Both the position numbers and the translations under genes were made by a program. This document shows positions 24,907-34,430 of a stretch of 64,000 nucleotides of DNA, one piece after another. How positions within the stretch are numbered: the stretch's first letter is position 1; the number at the start of each line of letters is the position of its first letter. The notes under the pieces are model-generated. The model had not been told where the DNA came from, made no database searches, and worked only from the letters and a program-made list of their open reading frames with translations. This DNA is from Actinomycetota bacterium (GTDB lineage: Bacteria; Actinomycetota; Acidimicrobiia; Acidimicrobiales; Ilumatobacteraceae). The stretch is taken from the NCBI GenBank assembly GCA_026393535.1, contig JAPKZY010000105.1, forward strand, positions 62,001 to 126,000, given 5' to 3'.

Positions 24907-26071
24907 TATTTCCTTTGAATGGATTGACACAAACTCTGCATTGATTGAGTTTGTTTCCTACGCGTCTTCACAGGATGTGTATTACTTGGATACAGAATTT
25001 CATAGGGAGAAAACTTATTTCCCTCAGTTGGCGTTAATACAAATCGCTACTGGCGACAGGCTCGGAGTTATAGATCCGGTGTCATGCGATGCCACGCTGA
25101 TGAGACCTCTCATGGATGGACCAACGTTGTGTGTGCTGCACGCCGCTCAACAAGATCTTGATGTTTTGACTCAAAGTGTGGGTTTTGTACCGTCACGTAT
25201 TTTGGACACTCAGTTGTGCGCCAGTTTCCTCGGGTACACGCAACCGTCACTCGCTTCACTGTTGCAGTCGTTATTGAAGATTGTTGTACCGAAAGGTGAC
25301 CGCCTGACCGATTGGTTACTCAGACCTTTGACGTCAGACCAATTGAAATACGCGGCTTCTGATGTGGCCTATTTGGCAGAACTTTCTTCCATCATTTTCA
25401 CAGATCTTGAAAAGCGTGGCCGAATGGAGTGGGCAGCTGAAGCGTGTGAAGAATTGCGCACTAAGCCAACCGGACCAAACCCACCAGAAGAGGCATGGCT
25501 GCGTGTCAAAGATGTTCGAACTTTGCGGGGTAAGTCTCGCTTCGTTGCCCGTGCTGTAGCGAAATGGCGCGAAGAACGTGCAATGGATCTTGATCTTCCA
25601 CCCCGACATGTTATGTCGGATATTGCTGTTCTCGGAGTTGCACAGCGAGCACCTCGTACTGCTGATGACCTTCTTCAAAGCAGGGGAGTCGACAATCGTC
25701 ACGCAAACGGTGTCCACGGAAAAGCGCTACTCGAGGCCATTCAGTTTGGTGTAAGTGACTCGGTTGATGGCGAACTCAATTTGCCATCTAGTGACGGTGA
25801 CGATCTTGAAAAGTCCATGAGACCTGCTGTGACTCTTGTGTCAGCATGGATTACAGAACTTGCCAAGCAAAGCGATCTTGACGCCGGGTTACTCGCCACG
25901 CGCAAAGACATCGTTGATCTTCTCAGCGGCTCACCAGAAGCCCGTCTTCGTCATGGATGGCGTAAGTACATAGTCGGTGCCGATATCGAAGATCTCGTTG
26001 CCGGACGAAAGGCCCTGACATTTACTGGATCGTCTGGTTCTGGACTCAAACTGGTCGATATTGACCCTTGA
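24890..26071 (+). CDS. rnd: Ribonuclease D
   Basis: A 3'-5' exoribonuclease for tRNA 3' trimming. The DEDDy exonuclease domain occupies about residues 25-180 with Exo I LDTEFHREKTY (Asp34, Glu36), an Exo II-like region around HAAQQDLDVL, and Exo III YAASDVAYLAEL. A HRDC domain follows at about 210-290, plus a C-terminal helical part with LLATRKDI (second HRDC-like). 393 aa, normal for the family. GTG start inside the end of the rhodanese gene. Confidence 0.9.
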   Translation: MTLRPDISFEWIDTNSALIEFVSYASSQDVYYLDTEFHREKTYFPQLALIQIATGDRLGVIDPVSCDATLMRPLMDGPTLCVLHAAQQDLDVLTQSVGFVPSRILDTQLCASFLGYTQPSLASLLQSLLKIVVPKGDRLTDWLLRPLTSDQLKYAASDVAYLAELSSIIFTDLEKRGRMEWAAEACEELRTKPTGPNPPEEAWLRVKDVRTLRGKSRFVARAVAKWREERAMDLDLPPRHVMSDIAVLGVAQRAPRTADDLLQSRGVDNRHANGVHGKALLEAIQFGVSDSVDGELNLPSSDGDDLEKSMRPAVTLVSAWITELAKQSDLDAGLLATRKDIVDLLSGSPEARLRHGWRKYIVGADIEDLVAGRKALTFTGSSGSGLKLVDIDP

Positions 26072-26098
26072 TGAGGCAAAGGTCATCTTTTTGTCTCA
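26072..26098 (+). terminator. Imperfect hairpin after rnd
   Basis: TGAGGCAAAG and CTTTTTGTCTCA pair with small bulges around GTCAT directly after the RNase D stop. A U-rich 3' arm makes a weak terminator plausible. Confidence 0.35.
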
Positions 26099-26165
26099 CC
26101 GACCTGTACACTCGTCTCGGTTGTCCAGTAGGCATTTATGCCAATGAAATGTTCGGAGACCGACC

Positions 26166-26360
26166 ATGAAAAAAGGTCGACATCGCCGGTTTGAAGAAGC
26201 GCGGAAATTGAAGCAAGCAGGCCCCAGTGCTGCAGACCTAGGTCTTGGTGACTCACCACGAGTGAGTGCTACCGATGATGATGAGTATGCAGCCATTGCC
26301 GAGCGCTACGGGGTGCGCTTCGACGAAGACGAAGACGATTCCGAAGACGACATCGATTAA
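26166..26360 (+). CDS. Small basic-acidic protein of unknown function
   Basis: 64 residues: a basic start (KKGRHRRFEEARKLK), a middle Ala/Gly segment and a strongly acidic end rich in Asp/Glu. GGAG lies 9 nt before ATG. No family recognised. It is 33 bp upstream of typA on the same strand, so co-transcription is likely. The split charge recalls small ribosome- or RNA-associated proteins, which would fit typA, but that is speculation. Confidence 0.6.
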   Translation: MKKGRHRRFEEARKLKQAGPSAADLGLGDSPRVSATDDDEYAAIAERYGVRFDEDEDDSEDDID

Positions 26361-26393
26361 TCCGGATAGCCGGACAGAAAACGAAATACCCCC

Positions 26394-28217
26394 ATGACTA
26401 ACTCCTTACGCAATGTTGCCCTAGTGGCGCATGTCGACCACGGCAAAACCACACTTGTAGACACTCTTTTGAGGTCGACGGGCGCTTTCGCCTCTCATGC
26501 CGCAGTGATTGACCGCATCATGGACTCTGACGACCAAGAACGCGAACGTGGAATTACCATTCTTGCCAAGGCCGCACGTATCAATTACGGAAGCACCTTG
26601 ATCAACATTGTTGATACTCCAGGTCACGCTGACTTTGGTGGGGAGGTAGAGCGGGCATTAGCACTTGTTGACGGAATCGTTCTTCTGGTTGATGCAGCAG
26701 AAGGTCCGCTTCCTCAAACTCGCTATGTTCTGTCGAAGGCACTCGGCCTTGGTCTTCCTGTAATCCTCGTGATCAACAAGGTTGACCGAGGAGACGCACG
26801 CCCTGGCGAAGTACTCGTAGAGGTTGAACAATTATTCCTTGACCTTGCTAGCTCAGATGATCAATTGTCGTTCCCCGTTATCTCTGCCGTAGCCCGTGAA
26901 GGTCGCGCAATGATGGGTATCGGAATGCCTGCAGCAGATGCTGATCTGACATGTCTTCTTGACACCATTTTGTCAACAGTTCCTGCGCCTACTGGTGATC
27001 CAACAGCGCCACTTGCAGCGCTTGTCACCAACCTTGATGCATCTGAATACCTTGGTCGTCTTGCTATCGGCCGCGTTCACAGTGGCGTGATGAAAAAGGG
27101 TGAAACTGTCGCGCTGTGGGGCAAAGACACCGACGGAAATCCGCTCAAGCGCCGTATTGCGCAACTCAGTGTGTTCGACGGAGTCGGCAGAACGGAAGTT
27201 GATTCCATTTCTGCCGGTGACCTTTTCGTTCTCGCAGGTATTCCTGAAGTCGAAGTGGGTGACACTATTTCGGCGATTACCGTAACGACACCGCTGCCTC
27301 GCCTTGAAGTTGACGAACCAGTTATCCGTATGGCGTTCGGCGTAAACACTTCGCCATATGCAGGTCGCGAAGGCAAGTTTGTTACCAGCCGCCACCTACG
27401 CGATCGCTTGCAAAAAGAAATTCTCGGAAACGTTTCAATCAAGATTGCTGACACCGATTCTCCAGACGTCACCAGCGTTGCAGGTCGAGGTGAACTTCAA
27501 CTCGCAGTTCTTATTGATAACATGCGCCGCGAAGGGTTCGAGCTTCAAGTTGGCCGACCCGAAGTAATCACAAAAGAGATCAACGGCAAGCGCCATGAGC
27601 CGCTTGAAGCTGGCACGTGCGACGTGCCAGACGAGCATGTCGGCACCATTACTCAAGGACTAGCTCCGCGTAAAGGTCGAGTAACAGACCTTCGCCCTGG
27701 AGATCCGGGACGCACCATCGTGTCCTTCGAGGCTCCCTCACGTGGCCTTATCGGTTTCCGTTCAATGTTGATGTCGAGTACTCGCGGAACAGCATTGCTA
27801 CACCAGACTCACGCAGGCTGGACGCCATGGGTGGGCGAACTGCCGCATCGCTTGGGCGGTGCCATGATTGCTGACCGCATCGGTTCAACAACTGGCTATG
27901 CACTCGACAACCTTCAATTGCGCGGAGAGCTTTTCGTAGCGCCTGGTGTTGAGGTGTACGAAGGAATGGTCATCGGAGAAGCCGCACGTGGCGAAGAGAT
28001 GGTCGTGAACGCTGTACGCGCCAAAGAAAAGACCAACATTCGTACGCACAGCCATGATGATGGCCCGAAACTTGCAACTCCTGTCGACCACACCTTGGAA
28101 ACCGCAATCGAATGGATTGGTGATGACGAACTTGTCGAAGTCACACCGAAGAGCATCCGTATTCGCAAGCGCGGGCTCAGCATTGAAGAGCGCCGCAAAT
28201 CTACGAAAAAGGGCTAA
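26394..28217 (+). CDS. typA: Ribosome-associated GTPase TypA/BipA
   Basis: 607 residues. The GTPase domain shows AHVDHGKTTL (G1), RGITI (G2), DTPGHADFGGEV (G3) and NKVD (G4). EF-G-like domains II, III and V follow, then the TypA-specific C-terminal domain with RGLIGFRS and ALDNLQLRGELFVAPG. TypA assists ribosome assembly and stress or cold adaptation. The shared upstream small acidic gene is probably in the same operon. It ends 14 bp from the next convergent gene. Confidence 0.96.
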   Translation: MTNSLRNVALVAHVDHGKTTLVDTLLRSTGAFASHAAVIDRIMDSDDQERERGITILAKAARINYGSTLINIVDTPGHADFGGEVERALALVDGIVLLVDAAEGPLPQTRYVLSKALGLGLPVILVINKVDRGDARPGEVLVEVEQLFLDLASSDDQLSFPVISAVAREGRAMMGIGMPAADADLTCLLDTILSTVPAPTGDPTAPLAALVTNLDASEYLGRLAIGRVHSGVMKKGETVALWGKDTDGNPLKRRIAQLSVFDGVGRTEVDSISAGDLFVLAGIPEVEVGDTISAITVTTPLPRLEVDEPVIRMAFGVNTSPYAGREGKFVTSRHLRDRLQKEILGNVSIKIADTDSPDVTSVAGRGELQLAVLIDNMRREGFELQVGRPEVITKEINGKRHEPLEAGTCDVPDEHVGTITQGLAPRKGRVTDLRPGDPGRTIVSFEAPSRGLIGFRSMLMSSTRGTALLHQTHAGWTPWVGELPHRLGGAMIADRIGSTTGYALDNLQLRGELFVAPGVEVYEGMVIGEAARGEEMVVNAVRAKEKTNIRTHSHDDGPKLATPVDHTLETAIEWIGDDELVEVTPKSIRIRKRGLSIEERRKSTKKG

Positions 28218-28231
28218 CGAGCCCGTTCGTA

Positions 28232-28960
28232 TTAGTCCCTCTTGCGAAGAGCAGGATGGGGTAGCGGAACTCCGACAGGAGCAGAAAGCATCTTCACCAA
28301 GACGTCATAGGCCTTCTTGCCCATGATCTCTGTCAATTCGTCTGTAAAGAACGTGTACGTCGGATCTTTGCCCACGAAAGCGTCTGCAGACTCGGTGCAC
28401 CACCAATGAAAATCGTCTCCGCCTTCACCCCAGTCGCGGCGCTTCCACTCACGAATGGTTGAAACAACGTAGCCGCCGTCCTCAATGTGTTCTTCGAGAC
28501 GAATCGGAACCTGCCAGCAGACATCAGGTTTCCAGTCCATGTGGCGCTCTCCGGCTTCAACTGCAGCAATATGGAATGCACAGCCGGTGCCACCTTCAAA
28601 ACCTGGAGGATTATGGAATATGCATGCGCCGTTGACAACGCGAGTCTTCTTTTCACCATCTTTTTCAGTGACGAACCAGCCCTTGTCTTTGGTCTTATCT
28701 TTGTTCTTCCAATGACGACCCTTGAGTCGCTTTACATATTTGGTGACGTTCTTAAAGTCTTTTTCATCGAGGAAATGCGCGCCGAAAGAACAGCAACCAT
28801 GCATGAGTTCTGGAGAGGCTTCGTCAAGAATTCCTTGGCACCCTTGTCCGTAAATGCATTTGTAACTTGAACGCAAGAATGTTGCGTCAAGCATCCAAGT
28901 TCGCATTTCATCAGGATCTTCGAAACTGATCCATTCGTGGGGTTGGTCTTCTCTAAGCAC
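28232..28960 (-). CDS. Cysteine-rich conserved protein of unknown function
   Basis: 242 residues with many Cys/His/Trp: SYKCIYGQGCQGI, HGCCSFGAHF, GACIFHNPPGFEGGTGCAFH and WWCTES. The spacing suggests a metal or iron-sulfur site, similar in feel to YkgJ/DUF3109-type cysteine-cluster proteins, but I cannot assign the family. Lys-rich middle (KGRHWKNKDKTKDKG). GTG start with TAGCGT eight bases upstream. Confidence 0.65.
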   Translation of the reverse strand: MLREDQPHEWISFEDPDEMRTWMLDATFLRSSYKCIYGQGCQGILDEASPELMHGCCSFGAHFLDEKDFKNVTKYVKRLKGRHWKNKDKTKDKGWFVTEKDGEKKTRVVNGACIFHNPPGFEGGTGCAFHIAAVEAGERHMDWKPDVCWQVPIRLEEHIEDGGYVVSTIREWKRRDWGEGGDDFHWWCTESADAFVGKDPTYTFFTDELTEIMGKKAYDVLVKMLSAPVGVPLPHPALRKRD

Positions 28961-28968
28961 AGGAAGGA

Positions 28969-28974
28969 ACGCTA
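28969..28974 (-). promoter_or_regulatory. -10 element TAGCGT for the cysteine-rich gene
   Basis: TAGCGT, 8 nt, GTG at 28960. Confidence 0.4.
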
Positions 28975-29057
28975 CGCCATCGGACCCCTTGTCGCACTCA
29001 TCGTCTTCTTTTGTGCCACAGTATTTACCTATTCGTCATCTATGAAAGGGCGCCTCG

Positions 29058-29243
29058 ATGAGTGACATAGACGAGATAATTTCTGACCTTGAGCGAGCTA
29101 GTGAGGCATTGAACGACACCGCGATGTCATTGATAACTGAAGCGATTCGCAGTGGCGAAAAAGAGCGCCCAGCGCTTGAGAAGAAGGTATCTCAAGCTCG
29201 ACGAGCAGTCGACAAGGCCCTGTACATCCTTCGGGCTGTTTAG
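29058..29243 (+). CDS. Small helical protein of unknown function
   Basis: 61 residues, almost wholly amphipathic helix with heptad-like Leu/Ile/Ala (IDEIISDLERASEALN, then KVSQARRAVDKALYIL), so probably a coiled-coil pair. AAAGGG about ten bases before ATG serves as ribosome site. Its TAG stop shares a TTAG with the convergent LOG-family gene. Function unknown. Confidence 0.55.
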   Translation: MSDIDEIISDLERASEALNDTAMSLITEAIRSGEKERPALEKKVSQARRAVDKALYILRAV

Positions 29244-30265
29244 AACTGGTTGAGGGCGTCGATTAGTTCACGCAGATCTGCAAAACCCTTAGCGGAATAT
29301 CTCAGGCTTACACGCGGCATCTCAGGCATATCGTTGTCATGAATTTCTTCAGCCGTCGCAGTTGTTTGTTCGATCACTCCGTCAGAGGCCAGCGCAGCAC
29401 AGCGACGAGCAATTTCTGAGAACCGTTCTGTTGGCACAGAACGTTGCAGTCTGATGTACAACACGTCATTCACAAACCGGATGGAATGATAATTGGCGTA
29501 GAAGTTCGTAATCTCATTGACTGCATCTTCAATGTTGTCGGTGATCGTGTACAGCGATGTATCACTTTCCGAAATGAGACCATGATCTAGAAGCAATGGT
29601 TCCAGGACCTTCATTAGCGGTGTCCAGAAGGGCTGCCCAGGTACTTCGAGGAAAACGATAGGGACTGGAACTGATTTTGCGGTTTGAGCAAGAGTAAGAA
29701 GTTCGAATGTTTCATCAAGAGTTCCAAAACCACCTGGCATGCAGAGAAAAGCATGCGACTCTTTCACCAGCATCAACTTGCGTGTGAAGAAATAACGCAT
29801 GCTGACGTACTTATCGTCCCCTGCAATGACAGAATTTGCCCCGGATTCGAAGGGGAGTCGAATGGAGACACCAATCGATTTCTCCACACCAGCACCCACC
29901 ATGCCAGCTTCCATAATCCCAGGACCAGCGCCGGTTACAACCATGAAGTTATTTTCAGCCAATGCCTTTGCTGTAGCGGCTGTCAACGCATATATGGGAC
30001 TATCGGCAGTAGTCCGAGCTGAGCCGAAGATCGACACTTTCCGAACATCTCTGTACGGGGCAAACATTGTGAATGCGCGACTCATCTCTTCAATGGCAGC
30101 GCTCGCAATCTTGATATCCAAAGATGACGACGGTCCGCTTACAAGTTCGGTGACAGTTGTGATGAACCGATTCAACTGACGTATGTCGGAGGATGAACGT
30201 TGAATACTCTCGAAACTCTCAAGCAGATCATTGATCGCTTTACGTGTGTTCGACGAAGTGGTCAC
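29240..30265 (-). CDS. LOG-family nucleotide phosphoribohydrolase-like protein
   Basis: 341 residues. The central Rossmann domain has SIFGSARTTADSPIY, GAGPGIMEAG and the family signature PGGFGTLDETFE. LOG-type enzymes split nucleoside 5'-monophosphates to base and ribose-5-phosphate. It is longer than plain LOG proteins (about 190 aa), with N- and C-terminal helical extensions, and so resembles the larger PpnN-type nucleosidases. Last gene of a nagA-tkt-tal-LOG operon: the ribose-5-phosphate it would release is a transketolase substrate. GTG 30265 lies just after the tal stop; the frame is open to 30307. Confidence 0.8.
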   Translation of the reverse strand: MTTSSNTRKAINDLLESFESIQRSSSDIRQLNRFITTVTELVSGPSSSLDIKIASAAIEEMSRAFTMFAPYRDVRKVSIFGSARTTADSPIYALTAATAKALAENNFMVVTGAGPGIMEAGMVGAGVEKSIGVSIRLPFESGANSVIAGDDKYVSMRYFFTRKLMLVKESHAFLCMPGGFGTLDETFELLTLAQTAKSVPVPIVFLEVPGQPFWTPLMKVLEPLLLDHGLISESDTSLYTITDNIEDAVNEITNFYANYHSIRFVNDVLYIRLQRSVPTERFSEIARRCAALASDGVIEQTTATAEEIHDNDMPEMPRVSLRYSAKGFADLRELIDALNQF

Positions 30266-30269
30266 TGCT

Positions 30270-31373
30270 CTACGAAATTCCTTCTGCTTTATCTTCGAGC
30301 ACGCCAATTAGTTCATCAAAACTCTTGATAAAAGATGCAACGCCTTCAGCTTCCAATTGCGCGGCTACCTCATCAACGTCGATCGCATTCATGGCCAATT
30401 CTGCCCATTGCCGACGGCTTATTCCGATATTGGAATCGATTGTTCGTGAGACAGTGCCGCGTTGCGAAAAAGCCTCCAATGTTGCGTCGGGCAGTGTGTT
30501 AACGGTGTCTGGTCCGATCAGCTCATCTACGTACATCGTGTCGGGGTATGAGGGGTTCTTCGTAGATGTCGACGCCCACAATGGACGCTGAACAGATGCG
30601 CCAACTTTAGCGAGAGCATCCCAACGTGGTCCACTGAAGGTCTTCTGGAATGCAGCATAGGCGAGTCGAGCTTGGTTGACAGCGGCAGTCCCACGCAGCG
30701 CCAAGGCGCCAGGTGTACCGAGTTGGTCGAGACGCTTATCGATCTCGTTATCAACGCGACTGATAAAAAAGCTTGCAACGCTTGCGATATTGGATACGGG
30801 CGACCCTGAAGCCATTCGCTGTTCAAGTCCGTCGATGTACGCATCCATGACTTCTTGATAACGCGACAGACTGAAGATCAAAGTGACATTAACGTTTCTT
30901 CCTTCAGCGATCATTTCTCGAATTGCTGGAAGTCCCTGTTGCGTTGCTGGAATCTTTATCATCACGTTCGGACGCGCAATGCGTTCGTGCAATAATCGAG
31001 CAGCCGACAGTGTTCCAGCAGTGTCATGAGCGAGCGATGGATCTACTTCGACACTGACAAAACCATCAGAACCTCCTGATTGGGAATACAGAGGCGCAAA
31101 CACGTCAAGCGCCCCATGAATATCTTGAAGAACTAGTTCCCAATAGGCGTCACGGGCAGTGGAGCCTTTACGAATTTCACTGGTGAATTGCTCGTCGTAG
31201 TCAGCACTACCCTGTATTGCTTTTTGAAAGATTGTGGGGTTCGATGTCAGTCCTCGAATGCCTCGTTCTACCAATGATGCAAGAGTGCCAGAGGTGAGAT
31301 AGCCGCGTTGCAAATTATCAAGCCACGGACTTTGACCCTGTTCAGATGACAGTTTCTTGAGAGAATCACTCAT
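30270..31373 (-). CDS. tal: Transaldolase
   Basis: Moves dihydroxyacetone between sedoheptulose-7-P and glyceraldehyde-3-P. 367 residues of the actinobacterial/cyanobacterial long type: GIRGLTSNPTIFQKAI near the N terminus, the FVSVEVDPSLA segment, and the Schiff-base lysine in NVMIKIPAT. A middle RVDNEID segment precedes the C-terminal helices. ATG overlaps the tkt stop (ATGA), so the two are coupled. Confidence 0.95.
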   Translation of the reverse strand: MSDSLKKLSSEQGQSPWLDNLQRGYLTSGTLASLVERGIRGLTSNPTIFQKAIQGSADYDEQFTSEIRKGSTARDAYWELVLQDIHGALDVFAPLYSQSGGSDGFVSVEVDPSLAHDTAGTLSAARLLHERIARPNVMIKIPATQQGLPAIREMIAEGRNVNVTLIFSLSRYQEVMDAYIDGLEQRMASGSPVSNIASVASFFISRVDNEIDKRLDQLGTPGALALRGTAAVNQARLAYAAFQKTFSGPRWDALAKVGASVQRPLWASTSTKNPSYPDTMYVDELIGPDTVNTLPDATLEAFSQRGTVSRTIDSNIGISRRQWAELAMNAIDVDEVAAQLEAEGVASFIKSFDELIGVLEDKAEGIS

Positions 31374-33325
31374 CGAGCAATCGCATTTCGTGTCGCTTCT
31401 GCTACGTGAGTTGCTGTTATTCCTAATTCAGCCATGACGACATTCCCTGGTGCACTCGCGCCGAACCGGTCAATACCAACACTGTCAGTGGCGTAGGTGG
31501 CCCAACCAAAGGTGGTTCCTGCTTCCACACTGATGCGGGGGAGTAAACGCGGAAGAATCTCTTCTTGACGTGCCTTCGAAAGAGAAGCGAAACGTTCCCA
31601 CGATGGCATTGTCACAACATTGACGTTGATACCTTCCTCGCGTAACACATTGGCCGCATCCACCGCTACAGATAATTCGCTTCCGGTACCGATGATGATT
31701 GCTTGCGGTTTTTTAGTTGACACGATGACACCAGCTCCGTCTGCGACAGCAGAACCATCAGTCAAAGCAACGACTGTCTGACGAGACAAAATAAGTGCAG
31801 TTGGCCCGTCATGAGTTGCAGCAATCAACCACGCCTGCGCAGTTTCATTCGCATCAGCTGGACGAATTACCTGCAGCCCTGGAATAGCGCGCAACGACGC
31901 CAACTGCTCAACTGGTTGATGTGTAGGGCCATCTTCGCCAACTCCAACAGAGTCGTGACTGAATACAAACACTGTGCGAGCGCGTGAGAGAGCTGCTAAC
32001 CGAATGGCAGGGCGCATGTAGTCAGCAAAGACAAAGAATGTGCCACCGACTGGTAACACGCCACCATGAAGTGCCATGCCTACCATTGCGGCTCCCATCG
32101 CATGTTCGCGGATTCCGTAGTAGATCTGCTTACCAGCACGATTCTCTGCAGAATATGTACCGGTCTCTGACAGTTTTGCTCCGGTATTACCGGTGAGGTC
32201 TGCGGCTCCGGCGAGTACGAATGGCAAAGCACCACCCGTTGCCTCTAAGACTTTTTGAAAGGCTTGGCGAGTGGCCAATTTTGTATCGGGTGGGAACACC
32301 GGAAGAACAGAAGCGATCTGTTCCTTTGTAGCTACACCAAATGTGGATGGGATTAAAGCTGGCGACACCGATTGTGTGCGCTTTTTCCATTCTGAATGAA
32401 CGGCGTTCCCACGCTCACGACATAACGCCCGGTATTCAGAAACGAACGTGTCAGGTGCGAAAAACGGTTCGTCTGGAATACCCATAACTTTTTTGGTCGC
32501 ACTTACAAGCGGGGCAGTGAAAGGATTTCCATGTGCTTCGTGTTTGTCTGTGAGATCCGGAGACGGAAAACCGATATGCGAACGAAGAACTACCAAGGTG
32601 GGTGCGCCAGCGTGATCTCGTGCTGTCACTAACACTTTCTCCAGAGCGTCACAATCATCGGCAATCTCACCAGCTTCAATAACATTCCAACCGTACGCAC
32701 GGAATCGCGCTGGTGCATCGTCACTGCATGACAACGAGGTGCTGCCGTCGATAGTGATTTTGTTGTCATCAAAAATACAAACCAAGTGGTCAAGTTTCAG
32801 ATGACCAGCTAGTGAAGCGGCTTCATGGCTGATGCCCTCCATAAGGCACCCATCGCCGGTAATGACGTATGTATGGTGATTTATGGCTTCTATTCCGTGA
32901 ACAGCGCGCAGATGTGATTCTGCAATCGCCATACCAACTGCATTTGCAAAACCTTGTCCGAGCGGCCCAGTAGTCACTTCAACGCCTGCAGTATGGCCAA
33001 CTTCTGGGTGACCAGGTGTTGCAGAATTCCACTGACGGAACAATTTGAGATCAGATATTTCTAATCCGTATCCGGACAGGAACAACAGGGCGTACTGCAG
33101 AATAGAGGCATGACCGTTTGAAAGAATCAAACGATCGCGATCAATGAAATCCGGTGATGTGGGGTCGTGTTTCAAAATACGGCTGTACAGAACATGTGCG
33201 AGTGGCGCAAGTGCCATCGCTGTTCCTTGGTGACCGCTGTTTGCGGCCAGGGGCGCATCCATCGCAATTCCTCGAATAATCGAAATAGCGAGGGCGTCTT
33301 GTTCGGGGCTTAATTGTGTAGGCAC
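31370..33325 (-). CDS. tkt: Transketolase
   Basis: Thiamine-diphosphate enzyme of the non-oxidative pentose-phosphate pathway, 651 aa. TPP-binding GDGCLMEGISHEAASLAGH with the metal-binding Asp and Asn (DDNKITIDG), then the pyrimidine domain with GIREHAMGAAMVGMALHGG and HDSVGVGEDGPTHQPVEQ, and a C-terminal transketolase domain. GTG start 1 bp after the nagA stop. Together with tal it balances C3-C7 sugar phosphates for nucleotide and aromatic synthesis. Confidence 0.97.
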   Translation of the reverse strand: MPTQLSPEQDALAISIIRGIAMDAPLAANSGHQGTAMALAPLAHVLYSRILKHDPTSPDFIDRDRLILSNGHASILQYALLFLSGYGLEISDLKLFRQWNSATPGHPEVGHTAGVEVTTGPLGQGFANAVGMAIAESHLRAVHGIEAINHHTYVITGDGCLMEGISHEAASLAGHLKLDHLVCIFDDNKITIDGSTSLSCSDDAPARFRAYGWNVIEAGEIADDCDALEKVLVTARDHAGAPTLVVLRSHIGFPSPDLTDKHEAHGNPFTAPLVSATKKVMGIPDEPFFAPDTFVSEYRALCRERGNAVHSEWKKRTQSVSPALIPSTFGVATKEQIASVLPVFPPDTKLATRQAFQKVLEATGGALPFVLAGAADLTGNTGAKLSETGTYSAENRAGKQIYYGIREHAMGAAMVGMALHGGVLPVGGTFFVFADYMRPAIRLAALSRARTVFVFSHDSVGVGEDGPTHQPVEQLASLRAIPGLQVIRPADANETAQAWLIAATHDGPTALILSRQTVVALTDGSAVADGAGVIVSTKKPQAIIIGTGSELSVAVDAANVLREEGINVNVVTMPSWERFASLSKARQEEILPRLLPRISVEAGTTFGWATYATDSVGIDRFGASAPGNVVMAELGITATHVAEATRNAIAR

Positions 33326-33326
33326 C

Positions 33327-34409
33327 TCATGATGGTAATCGGCGCCAGGCTTTGAGAACGGAAAGATCGGTATCGAGAGCGAGGAGATCTGCCATCTGTC
33401 CGTTTCGGATGCGCCCCATTTCGGTCAAACCAACTAGGTCAGCGGGAATTGACGTTGCGCTTGCTAGGGCCGACTCGAGCGAGACACCACATTCACGAAC
33501 CACTCGTTGCACACATTCACCTAAAGGTGTACATGACCCAGCGAGGGTGTCGTCGACGAGTCGTGGGGCGCCATTTCGAATCTCAATTCCAGGCCGAGGC
33601 CCTGATGTCGTTTCCCATGAAACCGAATCCGAGACTAAACAGATTCGATTGCCGGCTGCACGAAAGGCGAGCGCTAGGGCGTCTATCTGGACATGGACTC
33701 CATCGGCTATTAATCCGCAGGAAATTCGATCGTCAATAAGTGCCCACATTGCAAGACCTGGGTCACGATGATGAACTCCACTCATTCCGTTGAACAAGTG
33801 AGTAACCATTGATGCGCCAGCATCGACAGCATTCTCGAACTGACTTTTTGTTGGTCGTGAGTGTCCGAGCGACACTGTGATGCTGCGCTCGCGTAATGAT
33901 CGGATTGCGGGAACGACATCAATTTGTTCGGGCGCAACAGTTATGAGACGCACAGAAGGCACTAATTGAGAAATCCAATCAAGATCACAAGCAATGATGT
34001 GCTTGACCGGATGGGCGCCAGGAGCACCACCGAGAAATGGACCCTCTACGTGAACTCCGGCAAGACCGTGCACTTGCCCAGATTGAAACGACTCATGAAG
34101 AGAGTCCAAAGAAGCAGACATTCTTTCAAGCGGAGCCGTAACTATGGTTCCTAGCCAACTTGTGGTCCCTCGTTCGAGCAACCACTGATCAAGTCGTACT
34201 AAATCTTCAGTTGAAGCATTCGCCACATGCACGTCGTGGAAACCGTTCATTTGAATATCCACGAAGCCAGGACACACCACGGGGTACTCAGAATCTCCAA
34301 CATGCTCGTCAATTGATTCAACGAGTCCCTGGTCGGACACAACTATTCGTCGTGGCCCGTGGAGCATGTCTCCATCAAAAAATTGACTGCAGGTGATCTC
34401 GCGTGACAC
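33327..34409 (-). CDS. nagA: N-acetylglucosamine-6-phosphate deacetylase
   Basis: Amidohydrolase-fold enzyme (about 360 aa) giving glucosamine-6-P and acetate. Signatures: CPGFVDIQMNGFHD, GVHVEGPFLG with the metal Glu, LGHSRPTKSQFENAVDAG, THLFNGMSGVHHRDPG, IADGVHVQ and the catalytic Asp in CLVSDSVSW. It feeds recycled peptidoglycan or chitin sugar toward central metabolism. TTG 34415 is in frame, but TACATT six bases before GTG 34409 fixes the start. First gene of the nagA-tkt-tal-LOG operon; nagB is not in the window. Confidence 0.9.
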   Translation of the reverse strand: MSREITCSQFFDGDMLHGPRRIVVSDQGLVESIDEHVGDSEYPVVCPGFVDIQMNGFHDVHVANASTEDLVRLDQWLLERGTTSWLGTIVTAPLERMSASLDSLHESFQSGQVHGLAGVHVEGPFLGGAPGAHPVKHIIACDLDWISQLVPSVRLITVAPEQIDVVPAIRSLRERSITVSLGHSRPTKSQFENAVDAGASMVTHLFNGMSGVHHRDPGLAMWALIDDRISCGLIADGVHVQIDALALAFRAAGNRICLVSDSVSWETTSGPRPGIEIRNGAPRLVDDTLAGSCTPLGECVQRVVRECGVSLESALASATSIPADLVGLTEMGRIRNGQMADLLALDTDLSVLKAWRRLPS

Positions 34410-34415
34410 GTTCAA

Positions 34416-34421
34416 AATGTA
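34416..34421 (-). promoter_or_regulatory. Leaderless -10 element TACATT for the nagA-tkt-tal-LOG operon
   Basis: TACATT, 6 nt, GTG at 34409, within the 21-bp gap after the desaturase stop. Confidence 0.5.
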
Positions 34422-34430
34422 GTGGGATTT

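Noticed and set aside
26132-26143. Palindrome GGCATTTATGCC upstream of the small acidic gene
   Set aside because: Short, with no link to a regulator or a clear promoter position.
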